Positions 7,870 through 16,494 of a DNA stretch of 34,856 nt are shown piece by piece (the first letter of the stretch is position 1; every line of letters begins with the position of its first letter). The notes beneath the pieces were generated by a model that saw nothing but the letters and a program-made list of their open reading frames with translations, searched no databases and was not told the DNA's origin. The stretch is taken from contig NZ_KI914715.1 in the NCBI RefSeq assembly GCF_000520515.1, positions 17,643 to 52,498 on the forward strand, written 5' to 3'. A program made the position numbers and the translations under genes. This stretch comes from Arthrobacter sp. H20 (GTDB taxonomy: Bacteria; Actinomycetota; Actinomycetes; Actinomycetales; Micrococcaceae).

Positions 7870-8630
7870 GCCTTCATCTTGACGGTGAGGCCGCCGTCGA
7901 CAATCAGCGACTGCCCGGTCACATAGGCGGCGTCGGCCGAGGTGAGGAACCCAATCACACTGGCTACCTCCTCCGGCCGGCCCACGCGACCCCACGGGAT
8001 GTCCCGCCCCGCACGCTCCAGGCCGTCCGGCCCCAGCGAGTTCACGGGATCCAGGGACTGCGGGGTTTCGATCAATCCGGGAACGACCACGTTGGCCCTA
8101 ATCCCTCGGGGACCCAGTTCGACGGCGACGCTCCTGACCAGCCCGAGAATTCCCGCTTTGGCGGCAGCGTAGTGCGCGTGCTCCTCCCAGCCGTAGACTC
8201 CACCCGCGATGGACGAGACGGCGACCATGGCGCCGCCGTCGTCCATCCGGGTGGAGCCAGCCCGCAGGGTCCTCAGCACACCGGTCAGATCGACGTCGAG
8301 CATGTCGTTCCAGCGAGAGTCGGTGAGCTCTCCGAGTGGAGCATTGCGCAGGACGCCGGCGTTGGCCACCGCGTAGTCCAGCCGCCCAAACTCGTTGAGC
8401 GCCCGGTCAGCGAAGGTCTCCACCGATTCAGTGTTCCTGACGTCCACTTCCTGGATGACGGCCCGGCCCCCGGCCCGCTCGACCAGGTGGAGGGTTTCCT
8501 CCGGGTCGTGCGGATCACCGGAGAACGTGCCTATGACCGAGCGGACCCCGCGCTGTGCGTAGTGGACGGCGAGAGCACGTCCAATTCCGCTGGCAGCGCC
8601 GGTAATGATGGCTACAGGTGACTCAGGCAC
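7866..8630 (-). CDS. SDR-family oxidoreductase 2
   Basis: A 254-residue classical SDR, different from its neighbour (the two share fold motifs but little else by eye, so they are not a recent duplication). Cofactor motif TGAASGIG (10-17), NAG at 90-92, and catalytic Ser139/140, Tyr154 and Lys158 (HYAAAKAG). Near the C-terminus YVTGQSLIVDGG is typical of FabG-like SDRs. It starts with GTG at 8630, with GGAGG six bases upstream, and overlaps the transporter stop by 8 bases and the SDR1 start by 4. Two SDRs in one operon suggest a two-step redox change, such as epimerisation through a keto intermediate; this is inference. Confidence 0.9.
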   Translation of the reverse strand: MPESPVAIITGAASGIGRALAVHYAQRGVRSVIGTFSGDPHDPEETLHLVERAGGRAVIQEVDVRNTESVETFADRALNEFGRLDYAVANAGVLRNAPLGELTDSRWNDMLDVDLTGVLRTLRAGSTRMDDGGAMVAVSSIAGGVYGWEEHAHYAAAKAGILGLVRSVAVELGPRGIRANVVVPGLIETPQSLDPVNSLGPDGLERAGRDIPWGRVGRPEEVASVIGFLTSADAAYVTGQSLIVDGGLTVKMKA

Positions 8631-10002
8631 TCGGGTCCTCCAGTAGCTCCTTCGGGATGGGCTTCGCCATCATCATCAGCAACCCGGAAACCAGGGTGCC
8701 GAGGGCGCCGACCCACAGGGCCGCCGCAGTAGTACCTGCCGCAGCTGTGACCACGGTGAACAACGCTCCGCCCAGGATGATGCCCGGCTGGCTCATCGCA
8801 CCGATGAACGCCAGCCCGGTGGCCCGGCAGCTGACGGGGTAGCACTCTGCCATGAAGTACTGGATGGCCGCGTAGGGCCCCACCAGAAAGAAAAGCCCGA
8901 CGCCGTAGGTGAGGATGATGAGGAAGGGGGTGGAAGCGATGGGGCTGAGCATGACCGAGAAGGAAATACCCGAGATGATCCAGCCGATGATGATGGTCTT
9001 CTTCCGGCCAATGACATCGCCGAACCAGCCGTGGAAGACATAGCCGAAGTAGGCAAGCCCGTTGATGACGATCAGCATCCAGAAGGCGTCTGACAGTTCC
9101 ACTCCGCGGGAGTTCACCAGCACTGAGGAACCCAGGATGCTGAAGACCATGATGCCGAAGAAGTTCACGATCCAGGCGAGGGAGAAGACTATCGTGTTGC
9201 GCCGCAGCTGTGGTTCCCAGATGCGCTTCAGGGGAGCCGTTGAGGAGTGCTGGACGCCGAAGGAGCCGGCCAGTGCGTGGGCTTCGTCCACGTTCCCGGA
9301 CTTTTCCAGCTGGGTCAGTTTCTCGTGCAGTTCAAACTGAGGGGATTCCTTGAGCTTCTTCGCGATCAGGTACACGATGATTGCCGCAGGAATGGCCGCC
9401 ATGATGTACAGGGCCCGCCATCCGAGGGATGGCAGGAAGGCGAAGGCGAGGGCTGCAGCAAGCAGGAAGCCCAATGGCCAGCCGCCCTGGACGAAGGAGT
9501 AGTAGAAGCCGGGGCGTTTGCGCTTCTTTTCGTCCTCGGTGACCTGGAAAACCTCGTTCATGTAGGTCGCGTTGACAGCCTGCTCCGAGAAGCCGAGCCC
9601 GCCGAAGGAGCGCACCACAACGAGCATGGCGTTGCTGATGAAACCCAGTCCCGCAGGAATCACTGAGGTGAGCGCTGACACGACGGCGGTGCCACCGACG
9701 GTGAGCATCATTCCCTTGCGCCGGCCGAGCCGATCGATCACCGGGCCGATGCCGAAGCAGACGATCGCCGTGCCAACAGCAATCCAGGTGTTGATCGCGT
9801 AGGCCTCGGTCTCGGTCCACCCGAATTCTTCCTGCATGGCGGGAAGCAGCGTGCCGAACAACCCATAGTCGAAGACCGCGACGGTCCACGCGAGCAGTGC
9901 CAGGATCATCGCCGTATTGGTGTTTTTCTTGCTGAAGATGGGCAGCGCGCGTTTTTCGTCAGCGGTGGGCGTGGACAGGTCAATCAGTGCCGGAGCCTTC
10001 AT
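8623..10002 (-). CDS. MFS transporter, metabolite:H+ symporter type
   Basis: A 459-residue 12-helix MFS permease. Helix 1 ([19 protein letters not shown]) carries an intramembrane Asp; the loop 2-3 signature is DRLGRRKG and its counterpart in the second half is GDVIGRKK. A large cytoplasmic loop (about 215-265) joins the halves. The layout is that of small-carboxylate, aromatic-acid or polyol importers rather than drug exporters. It overlaps the deacetylase-fold gene (ATGA, 9999-10002) and SDR2 (8 bases), so it is fully embedded in the operon and most likely brings in the substrate of that pathway. Confidence 0.9.
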   Translation of the reverse strand: MKAPALIDLSTPTADEKRALPIFSKKNTNTAMILALLAWTVAVFDYGLFGTLLPAMQEEFGWTETEAYAINTWIAVGTAIVCFGIGPVIDRLGRRKGMMLTVGGTAVVSALTSVIPAGLGFISNAMLVVVRSFGGLGFSEQAVNATYMNEVFQVTEDEKKRKRPGFYYSFVQGGWPLGFLLAAALAFAFLPSLGWRALYIMAAIPAAIIVYLIAKKLKESPQFELHEKLTQLEKSGNVDEAHALAGSFGVQHSSTAPLKRIWEPQLRRNTIVFSLAWIVNFFGIMVFSILGSSVLVNSRGVELSDAFWMLIVINGLAYFGYVFHGWFGDVIGRKKTIIIGWIISGISFSVMLSPIASTPFLIILTYGVGLFFLVGPYAAIQYFMAECYPVSCRATGLAFIGAMSQPGIILGGALFTVVTAAAGTTAAALWVGALGTLVSGLLMMMAKPIPKELLEDPSA

Positions 10003-10889
10003 GAGTTGGCTTCCTTTCTGGGATTGTCGGACAGGAACTTGTCGGCGATCTGGTCGAACGTCCGCCAGGTAACGCCGTCGTGCGAGTTGAAGTGCTGGAT
10101 GAGGCGCTCAAGCATGAGCAGGACCTGGGGGCGGCCCGACACATCGGGGTGGATGGTCATGGTGAAGACGGCGTCGTCCATCTCCTGGTAAACCCAGTCG
10201 AACTGGTCCTTCCACATCTGCTCGATATCGCGGGGATTGACGAATCCGTGGGAGTTGGGGGCCGCCTTGATGAACATCATGGGAGGCAGATCGTCGAGGT
10301 ACCAGTTGGCCGGGATCTCCACCAGGTCAGTTTCGTGGCCACGCACCAGCGGTTTCATCCACGCCTCGGCGGGCTTGCTGTAGTCGATCTTCGTCCAGCT
10401 GTCGCCCACCCGGACGTAGTACGGCTCGAAGTCGTTGTGCATCAGGGAATGGTCGTACTTGATGCCCCGCTCGAGCAGGATTTCGTTGGTGATGGTTGAG
10501 AACTCCCACCACGGCGCCACATACCCGGTGGGTCGCTTCCCGGAGACCTGCTCAATGAGTTCGATCGACCGGTCGAGGATGGCCGTTTCCTGCTCACGGG
10601 TCATCGCGATCGGGTTTTCGTGGGAGTAGCCGTGGACCCCGATCTCGTGACCGGCCTCCACCACCATCCGGGTCAGCTCAGGGAAGGTCTCCAGTGAGTG
10701 TCCCGGGATGAACCAGGTGGAGGGAAGGTTGTACTTTTCGAAAAGCCGGAGAATGCGGGGACCTCCCACCTCGCCGCTGAACAGCCCGCGCGAGATGTCG
10801 CAGGGGGAGTCCTCGCCGCCGTAGGAGCCGAGCATGCCAGCAACGGCGTCAACGTCTACGCCGAATGCAATCTGTATGTTCTTAGTCAT
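9999..10889 (-). CDS. Polysaccharide-deacetylase-fold hydrolase, HP0310/cyclic-imidase type
   Basis: A 296-residue CE4/NodB-fold metal hydrolase without a signal peptide. Metal ligands are Asp14 (FGVDVDA), His86 and His90 (HGYSHEN), the same numbering as in Helicobacter pylori PgdA (HP0310). Other family marks are [22 protein letters not shown] and [10 protein letters not shown]. This subgroup also holds the cyclic imide hydrolase of Pseudomonas putida (about 293 residues) and is related to the allantoinase PuuE. A cytoplasmic location and tight coupling to an importer (4-base overlap) and to an asparaginase (3-base gap) favour ring-opening of a cyclic imide over peptidoglycan deacetylation. 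This substrate call is inference from context; the fold and family are clear. Confidence 0.88.
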   Translation of the reverse strand: MTKNIQIAFGVDVDAVAGMLGSYGGEDSPCDISRGLFSGEVGGPRILRLFEKYNLPSTWFIPGHSLETFPELTRMVVEAGHEIGVHGYSHENPIAMTREQETAILDRSIELIEQVSGKRPTGYVAPWWEFSTITNEILLERGIKYDHSLMHNDFEPYYVRVGDSWTKIDYSKPAEAWMKPLVRGHETDLVEIPANWYLDDLPPMMFIKAAPNSHGFVNPRDIEQMWKDQFDWVYQEMDDAVFTMTIHPDVSGRPQVLLMLERLIQHFNSHDGVTWRTFDQIADKFLSDNPRKEANS

Positions 10890-10892
10890 GGG

Positions 10893-11954
10893 TCAGCCTT
10901 TCGATGGGGTCAAAGCGGTCAGGGCGTCGCTGTCCTGCGGGACCAGGAGGCCCCGCCGGTGGAAATGTTGTTCGATGAGGGGGCGGGTCATCCCGAGGGC
11001 GAGAAGCAGTTGCAGCAGAATCCTCGCCTGCCCCGGGCGGAGGAGGCCGGACGGGATCGCCCCCGCGGCGAGGAGGTCCTTCCCGCCGCCCGTGCCATAG
11101 ACCGGCACCACAGGTCCGGCATGGACCCGCGTACTGGTGACGACGACGGCGCCTCCGGCCGTCGCCTCCGCCACCGCCGTGCACAGGACGGGGTTAGCGT
11201 TGCCGATCCCCGTGGCCTCCAGCACGATTCCTGCTGCTCCCGCCGCCAGCGCGGCCTCGATCATCACTGCATCGGCGCCGGGGTAGGAGGCGACGACGTC
11301 GGTTCGGGGGAAACCGACGCCGTCGCCTGTCTGGGGGGCGGGCAGGGGTTCGAAGCGGGCCGGGCGGGAGTCCATCGACACGACGCCGGTGCCTGTGACG
11401 CTGCCGGCCGGGATGCTGTCGGGACTGTCGAAGGCCGCATGGGCGGTGGTGTGAACCTTCCGCACTCCCGCCGAATGGAAGATCTGCCCGGCAAAGCTGA
11501 CCAGGGCGCCCCTTCCACCCGCTTCGGGGGAAGCCGCGACGGCGATGGCCCGCCGCAGGTTATCCGGCCCGTCAGGTGTGGGGTGATCCGCGGCAAACTG
11601 GGCGCCGGTAAAGACCACCGGCCGCCAGTCGTCGTGAAGCAGATCGGCGAGGTAGGAGGTTTCCTCGGTGGTGTCAGTTCCATGGGTGACGACGACGCCC
11701 ACCACCAGCGGATCGCTCAGCGCAGCTTTGACCTCTGAACAAATTTCCAGCATGTCCGGAAAGGTGAGCCGGTAGGAGCCCTTCCGCATCACGTCGACCA
11801 CCTTCACCGGGACCGACCCGTGGCCGGTGCTTTGCAGCAGCACCTCGCCTGAGTCCTCCGCGATGGTTGCGCCGCCAGCCTCCGGGGAATTGCGGGAAGC
11901 GATGGTGCCGCCTGTTGCCAGCAGCACCACGAATTGATCATCGCTGGTTCTCAT
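10893..11954 (-). CDS. Asparaginase family amidohydrolase
   Basis: A 353-residue type I/II asparaginase-fold enzyme. Both catalytic motifs are present: TGGTIAS with nucleophile Thr17, and THGTDTTEE with His91, Thr93 and Asp94. No signal peptide, so it acts in the cytoplasm. The start at 11954 is supported by a strong GGAGGTGACC just before the ATG; an upstream in-frame ATG at 11990 lacks this. It is the first gene of an operon whose next member begins 3 bases on. In the family it releases ammonia from asparagine or related amides; beside an imidase-type enzyme a role on the half-amide product is a reasonable inference. Two LacI-type operators lie upstream. Confidence 0.9.
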   Translation of the reverse strand: MRTSDDQFVVLLATGGTIASRNSPEAGGATIAEDSGEVLLQSTGHGSVPVKVVDVMRKGSYRLTFPDMLEICSEVKAALSDPLVVGVVVTHGTDTTEETSYLADLLHDDWRPVVFTGAQFAADHPTPDGPDNLRRAIAVAASPEAGGRGALVSFAGQIFHSAGVRKVHTTAHAAFDSPDSIPAGSVTGTGVVSMDSRPARFEPLPAPQTGDGVGFPRTDVVASYPGADAVMIEAALAAGAAGIVLEATGIGNANPVLCTAVAEATAGGAVVVTSTRVHAGPVVPVYGTGGGKDLLAAGAIPSGLLRPGQARILLQLLLALGMTRPLIEQHFHRRGLLVPQDSDALTALTPSKG

Positions 11955-11982
11955 GGTCACCTCCTTCCTCGTCGCCATGCGG

Positions 11983-12002
11983 TTACACAATCGTTTGGGT
12001 AA
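11983..12002. promoter_or_regulatory. Predicted LacI-family operator, asparaginase-proximal
   Basis: TTACACAA-TCGT-TTGGGTAA: 7 of 8 arm positions are symmetric around a central CG, the hallmark of LacI/PurR-family sites. It lies 29 bases upstream of the asparaginase start and shares the core CAATCGTTTGGGT with the second site, 101 bp away centre to centre. Confidence 0.75.
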
Positions 12003-12084
12003 GCTACAAATCGTGTCCGGCCAGATTCTGCGGCTGGTGTCGATTGCTCCCAGCCAGCCTGCTTGTCCGTCCGGTTAGTTACTC

Positions 12085-12102
12085 AACCCAATCGTTTGGG
12101 TT
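12085..12102. promoter_or_regulatory. Predicted LacI-family operator, lacI-proximal
   Basis: AACCCAA-TCGT-TTGGGTT: perfect 7-bp arms around a CG-centred core. It overlaps the -35 box of the regulator's own promoter, so autorepression is expected; with the first site it could also support DNA looping. Confidence 0.8.
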
Positions 12103-12123
12103 CGTTGTGGAAAAGACTAGAAT
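12096..12123 (+). promoter_or_regulatory. Predicted promoter of the LacI-type regulator
   Basis: TTGGGT (12096-12101) and TAGAAT (12118-12123) are separated by 16 bases. The -10 matches TATAAT in five of six positions. The -35 lies inside the second operator. The leader to the chosen start would be roughly 80 bases. Confidence 0.5.
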
Positions 12124-12213
12124 GTGATTTGGGTCTCGTCAAGGGTTCGACTGAAAGTTTTCAGGTCTGAAACAATCATGTACATGATCAGGGAGCACGG
12201 CGGAGGGAGTCTT

Positions 12214-13278
12214 ATGGGCGCAGGAGGGCAAAGCCGCGTACCGGTCACGCTGAAGGACCTTGCCAGCGAGTTGGGGATCCATCCCTCAACCGTCTCGAGG
12301 GTCCTTCACTCGACGTCGGACGTGGCCCGCGGTGCCGCTTCGTCAGCAACTGCGCAGAAGGTGCGGGATCTCGCCCGGGAGCGCGGATACTCACCGGATC
12401 CCCAGGCGAAATCCCTCAGGACACGCCGGACCCGCGCGCTCGGCGTAATCGTGCCGCGGCTCTCCGATATTGTCCTGGCCACCATGTATGAGGGCATCGA
12501 GGAAGCCGCGGCCGAGAACAACTATTCAACGTTCGTCATGAACTCCCACGACAGTCCTGACGAGCAGCGCCGGAAAGCCGAGATCATGCTGGCCCGTCGG
12601 GTAGACGGACTCATCCTCGGTGACGTACATGACGGCAGCGATCTGTTACCTGATCTGCGTGCACGACACATCCCGTTTGTGCTGATGAACCGCCGGCATC
12701 CCGGTTTCCCCTCGGCAACCTGCGACGACACCGTGGGAGGAGAGCTGGTGGCAGACCACCTCTGGCAGGCGGGTCATCGGCGTGTCTCCCTGATCGCTGG
12801 AGAACCCTATGCCAGCACGGCGCTGGACCGCACCGCCGGTTTCCGGCAACGCTGGCAGGACCTGGGCGGAGAGCTTCCTGACAGCTCAGTGATCTGGTCG
12901 CGCTTCGATACCGAGGGCGGCAAGGAGGCAGCGGAAACCATTGTTGCTCAGCCCGGTCCAGTACCGACGGCTGTTTTTGCCGTCAACGACTTCGCAGCGA
13001 TCGGGGCGATGGGTACATTCCGCGCGCACGGGCTGACGGTGGGTCAGGACATTGCCGTCGTCGGCTTTAATGACACCTCACTCGCCGCACAGCTTCCCAT
13101 CCCTTTGTCCTCGGTGCGCTCGCCGATGTTCCAGATTGGCCGTCAGGCGATGCTGATGCTGCGGCGGGTCATCAACGGCGAGCAGGTCGACTCGGTTCGG
13201 ATGACACCCCAACTCTTCGTCCGTGAGAGCAGTGCCGCGTCGCCGCACCGCGAGTCGCAGCGTTCACTGGCCAGCTGA
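12214..13278 (+). CDS. LacI-family transcriptional regulator
   Basis: A 354-residue repressor. The N-terminal helix-turn-helix is VTLKDLASELGIHPSTVSRVLH (residues about 10-31, so written here in part), then the hinge helix region with SLRTRRTRALGVIVP, then a periplasmic-binding-protein-like sensor domain to about 335 (VDGLILGD, VGFNDTSLA). I chose ATG 12214 because GGAGGGA lies 5 bases upstream; ATG 12178 is in frame but has no comparable site. It is divergent from operon A and its stop overlaps the pxpC stop by 15 bases (convergent). The two palindromes upstream fit its own control and that of operon A. The inducer is probably the imide, lactam or amide substrate or its product. Confidence 0.92.
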   Translation: MGAGGQSRVPVTLKDLASELGIHPSTVSRVLHSTSDVARGAASSATAQKVRDLARERGYSPDPQAKSLRTRRTRALGVIVPRLSDIVLATMYEGIEEAAAENNYSTFVMNSHDSPDEQRRKAEIMLARRVDGLILGDVHDGSDLLPDLRARHIPFVLMNRRHPGFPSATCDDTVGGELVADHLWQAGHRRVSLIAGEPYASTALDRTAGFRQRWQDLGGELPDSSVIWSRFDTEGGKEAAETIVAQPGPVPTAVFAVNDFAAIGAMGTFRAHGLTVGQDIAVVGFNDTSLAAQLPIPLSSVRSPMFQIGRQAMLMLRRVINGEQVDSVRMTPQLFVRESSAASPHRESQRSLAS

Positions 13279-14244
13279 CCCCCAGATCCTGGACCGCAGA
13301 GTCTTTCCTTCGTCGCGTGCTGCGAGTGCTTCCTCCATGGTCACCGGGGTGAAGGTTGTCTGCGTCCCTGGAGCGCTCCGCGCCAGCAGGTCCATATCGG
13401 AGCTGATGACCGTGGCCACCATCGCATAACCGCCGCCGGAGACGGCATCGCGGTGGAGCACTATGGGTTCCTTGCCACCGGGGATCTGGATGGAGCCGAT
13501 CGCATAGCCGGCGTCGACGATGTTCGACGGATCGGATCCCGCGCCGAACGGCTGGACCCTCGGTTTCCACGACACCGAGGGGCCGGCATACCGCAGACCC
13601 GTCCGGTCAGCGACTGGCGTCAGCTTCCACGTGGCACTGAACAGGGTATTCAGCCCCTCCTCGGTCAGCCGATGGTCGTACAGACCGGGCATGACCCTTA
13701 CGGTGATCTCCTTGGCGAAGGAAGGCCGGAGGGACTCGTCGATGAAGTCTGCAGCCGACGCATGGCGTTCCAGCCCGGCGGTCCCGACGTCGAGGGCGTC
13801 GCCCGCTTTGAGGGCGCGCCCCTCGAAGCCGCCCATGGCGCCCAACGCATAGGTGGAACGGCTGCCTAGCACCATCGGGACGTCGATTCCGCCCTGGACA
13901 GCGATGTAGTACCGGGTCCCGGCGCGGATCATCCCGAAGGACACCTCGTCGCCTGCGACCAGCTTAAGCCGGGTCCATTGCTCCCGGGGCGTCCCATTGA
14001 CCAGAACGTCCACTGGGGCGCCGGCGACGGCGATGACGGCGTCGGTGTCGGTGGTGAACCGGGGCCCGATGTAGGTGCATTCCAGGACTGCCTCCGCTGG
14101 CGTGTTGCCGGCGAGGGCGTTGGCCAGCTCTGCCGACAGCTGGTCCATCGACCCGCCCTGGGGGATGCCGACGTGATAGTAGCCGGGCCGGCCCGTGTCC
14201 TGGACCGTCGTGGCAAGCCCGGGCTCAGTGATCCTAATGGCCAT
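13264..14244 (-). CDS. pxpC: 5-oxoprolinase subunit C / carboxyltransferase AHS2-domain protein
   Basis: A 326-residue KipA/AHS2 (COG1984) protein. The N-terminus MAIRITEPGLATTVQDTGRPG is typical (shown here in part), followed by HVGIPQGGSMD and later FFGAG-like PFGAGSDPSNIVDAGY and GSIQIPGG. In PxpABC it works with PxpB to cleave 5-oxoproline with ATP; the same fold forms half of the carboxyltransferase domain of urea carboxylase. The ATG at 14244 overlaps the pxpB stop by 11 bases. It is the last gene of the operon and its stop overlaps the convergent regulator's by 15 bases, with no terminator in between. With a biotin carboxylase and carrier in the same operon, a carboxyltransferase role is a real alternative to 5-oxoprolinase. 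Confidence 0.88.
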   Translation of the reverse strand: MAIRITEPGLATTVQDTGRPGYYHVGIPQGGSMDQLSAELANALAGNTPAEAVLECTYIGPRFTTDTDAVIAVAGAPVDVLVNGTPREQWTRLKLVAGDEVSFGMIRAGTRYYIAVQGGIDVPMVLGSRSTYALGAMGGFEGRALKAGDALDVGTAGLERHASAADFIDESLRPSFAKEITVRVMPGLYDHRLTEEGLNTLFSATWKLTPVADRTGLRYAGPSVSWKPRVQPFGAGSDPSNIVDAGYAIGSIQIPGGKEPIVLHRDAVSGGGYAMVATVISSDMDLLARSAPGTQTTFTPVTMEEALAARDEGKTLRSRIWGSAGQ

Positions 14245-15136
14245 TGAGGTGCTCCGTGATCTCCTGGTTGTATTCAGTGGGGTGGGCAAGCGCCCGCTCG
14301 AGGTCGAACACCACGGGCGCCTGCCGGTAGGTGAATGACCCGTCAGCCACCAGCTCCTGGATCCGCCGGTATTCGTCTTCGTCAACCGGTTTAAACTTCA
14401 CAATGTCTCCGGGTTTGAAGAAGATCATGAAGTCGTCGAAGTCCGAGAGGCGCTGGGCAGGATCGAAGATCGGCGCCGCGGCGATCCCGAACATCTGGTA
14501 CCCACCGGCGCCCCGAACCGAGTAGATGCAGGCAAAACAACCGCCGTGACCCACGGTAAGGGCGGGAGTGTCGGTGCGGGGGCTCAGATACTTGGGGACC
14601 TCGAGCTGCTGGTCCTGCGGCACAATCTGGAACATGAAGGGCAGGCCGGCCACGAAACCGACCATCGACACCAGCCACGGTGACTCGTGATGGCGGCTGA
14701 TGAACTCCGCCGGCGACGCCAGATGGTTCTCCTCGGCCGCGAAATCGAGGTCGTTACCCTCCGGGCGCTGGTGTCCCGAGCGAAATCGAGCACCGGTTTC
14801 ACGGGTGTACGGATCGTCATACCAGACGGGCACCTCGATGACGCGGGTCTGGAGGGTGTGCTGTGACATCTGCGCAACTTCGGCCTCGACGCCGCGGACC
14901 GCTTCCTCGAGTGCGCTGGGCGGGAGGTCGTCCGGGTTGAAGCGGATCAGCAGGGACGCGTTGGCTGGGCAGATGTCGGTGATCCCCTGTACGGTGCGGG
15001 ACCCCAGCGCGGCTGCCATCGCGTTGGCCTTGAAGTTGGCGGCGAGGCTCATTCCCTCAGCGATTTCGACAAAGAGGAATTCGTCTCCTCCCCAGGTGTA
15101 ACGGGCCGCGTCCAGGTGCAGGGCTGTGTCGCTCAT
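14234..15136 (-). CDS. pxpB: 5-oxoprolinase subunit B / carboxyltransferase AHS1-domain protein
   Basis: A 300-residue KipI/AHS1 (COG2049) protein. Typical stretches are WGGDEFLFVEIAEG near the start, FVAGLPFMF at about 163-171 and GAGGYQMFGI at about 214-223. Classical PxpB/KipI proteins are about 220-250 residues; this one has an added 40-50 residues around 108-150 (DDPYTRETGARFRSGHQ onward) ahead of the core signature. Longer forms of this kind are usually called carboxyltransferase-domain proteins. The start overlaps the accC stop by ATGA and the end overlaps pxpC by 11 bases, so subunits are translated together. It should form a complex with PxpC; see that entry for the two possible reactions. 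Confidence 0.87.
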   Translation of the reverse strand: MSDTALHLDAARYTWGGDEFLFVEIAEGMSLAANFKANAMAAALGSRTVQGITDICPANASLLIRFNPDDLPPSALEEAVRGVEAEVAQMSQHTLQTRVIEVPVWYDDPYTRETGARFRSGHQRPEGNDLDFAAEENHLASPAEFISRHHESPWLVSMVGFVAGLPFMFQIVPQDQQLEVPKYLSPRTDTPALTVGHGGCFACIYSVRGAGGYQMFGIAAAPIFDPAQRLSDFDDFMIFFKPGDIVKFKPVDEDEYRRIQELVADGSFTYRQAPVVFDLERALAHPTEYNQEITEHLNGH

Positions 15137-16494
15137 GCACTAGCTCCTAACAGGTCGGGTGTTGTTTCGATGAATTTGGAGTGGTGCTCGACGGCGGCCA
15201 CTTCGCTCCGGGCGAGGACAGCCTTCAGCAGGGGGAGAGTGGTTTTCACCCCGGAGATGAGGACCTCGCTGAGCGCTCCGGCCGACCGGGTCATTGCCTG
15301 GTCTCTGCTGGAATCCCAGACGATGAGCTTGGCCAGCAACGAGTCGTAGAATGGCGCCACGGCCGACCCGGCCACCACCCCGGAGTCGATGCGGATGCCT
15401 GGACCTCCCGGCCACTGGAGCCGCTCCAGGGTGCCCGGGCTGGGCATGAATCCGTTCTCGGGGTCTTCGGCGTTGATCCGGAATTCGAAAGCGTGGCCGC
15501 TGAAACTGATGTCCTCCTGGGTGAGGCGGAGTGCTCCGTCGCGCGCCACCAGGATCTGCTCACGGATCAGGTCCAGGCCGGTGATCATTTCCGTGACGGG
15601 ATGCTCGACCTGCAGGCGGGTGTTCATCTCGATGAACGCGGCTTCCTGGGTATCCGGGTTGTAGAGGAATTCGACCGTTCCCAGCCCGCTGTAGTGACAT
15701 TGGCGGCCTAGCTCGATGGAGGAAGCCAGGATGGTTGCCCTGACCTCGTCGGGCAGCCCGGGGGCCGGGGCTTCCTCGACGATCTTCTGCTGTCGGCGTT
15801 GCAGGGAGCAGTCCCTGTCGCCCAGATGGACGACCTGTGCCCCGTCGCCGATGATCTGGACTTCCACGTGCCGGGCGCGGTGGACAAAATGTTCAAGGTA
15901 CACGGTGGAGTCCCCGAAGGCCGCCTGGGCTTCGGCCTGGGCGATTTCCACAGTCGACAGGAGATCGGCTGCTGCGGTGACGAGGCGGATGCCCCTGCCG
16001 CCACCGCCTGCGGAGGCCTTGACCACGAGGGGATAGCCCACCTTCCCGGCGATCTCCAGGATGTTGCTGTCCGGTGTGAGAGCTCCGTCGCTGCCGCGCA
16101 GGGTGGGAACTCCCGCGGTCTTCGCCGCCTGCCGGGCGCGGGACTTGTTGCCCATGAGCTCGATGGCGTCGGCGGACGGACCAATCCAGGTCAGCCCCCG
16201 GTCAACCACGGCTCGCGCGAACCCTGCGTTTTCGGAGAGGAAGCCGTAGCCAGGGTGCACTGAGTCGCACCCGGTGGCCTGGGCAGCCTCAAGGACAGCT
16301 TCAGCGTTTAGGTAACTCTTTCCGGCCGGGGCTGGGCCGATGATGTGGACCTCGTCAGCCAGTTGCGCTGCGTAAGAGTCTTCATCGGGCTCGCTGGCCG
16401 CCAGCACCGTGCGGATGCCGAGGTCGCGGGCCGCGCGGATGATCCGGACGGCAATTTCGCCCCGGTTCGCTACCAGCAGTTTCTCCACGGTCAT
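15133..16494 (-). CDS. accC: Biotin carboxylase subunit
   Basis: A 453-residue ATP-grasp biotin carboxylase. Motifs: N-terminal LLVANRGEIAVRI, HPGYGFLSEN at about 80-89, the ATP-binding glycine loop SAGGGGRGI at about 163-171, KIVEEAPAP at about 239-247, and the catalytic EMNTRLQVEHPVTE at about 288-301. It carboxylates the biotin carried by the partner protein using bicarbonate and ATP. It overlaps the carrier gene and pxpB by 4 bases each. It sits inside the pxp operon, not next to fatty-acid genes, so it likely serves the Pxp complex rather than acetyl-CoA carboxylase. No conventional carboxyltransferase gene is in the window. Confidence 0.93.
   Translation of the reverse strand: MTVEKLLVANRGEIAVRIIRAARDLGIRTVLAASEPDEDSYAAQLADEVHIIGPAPAGKSYLNAEAVLEAAQATGCDSVHPGYGFLSENAGFARAVVDRGLTWIGPSADAIELMGNKSRARQAAKTAGVPTLRGSDGALTPDSNILEIAGKVGYPLVVKASAGGGGRGIRLVTAAADLLSTVEIAQAEAQAAFGDSTVYLEHFVHRARHVEVQIIGDGAQVVHLGDRDCSLQRRQQKIVEEAPAPGLPDEVRATILASSIELGRQCHYSGLGTVEFLYNPDTQEAAFIEMNTRLQVEHPVTEMITGLDLIREQILVARDGALRLTQEDISFSGHAFEFRINAEDPENGFMPSPGTLERLQWPGGPGIRIDSGVVAGSAVAPFYDSLLAKLIVWDSSRDQAMTRSAGALSEVLISGVKTTLPLLKAVLARSEVAAVEHHSKFIETTPDLLGASA

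Noticed and set aside
9999-10889. Secreted peptidoglycan or chitin deacetylase
   Set aside because: No signal peptide or membrane anchor; the close HP0310/imidase-type motif set and the operon context fit a cytoplasmic substrate.
10698-11738. A 346-codon open frame opposite the imidase-type and asparaginase genes
   Set aside because: It runs across two well-supported genes and has low-complexity Gly/Arg composition with no domain.
10893-11954. Glutaminyl-tRNA amidotransferase or secreted type II asparaginase
   Set aside because: No signal peptide and no GatD-specific N-terminal domain; the simple asparaginase fold in a catabolic operon fits better.
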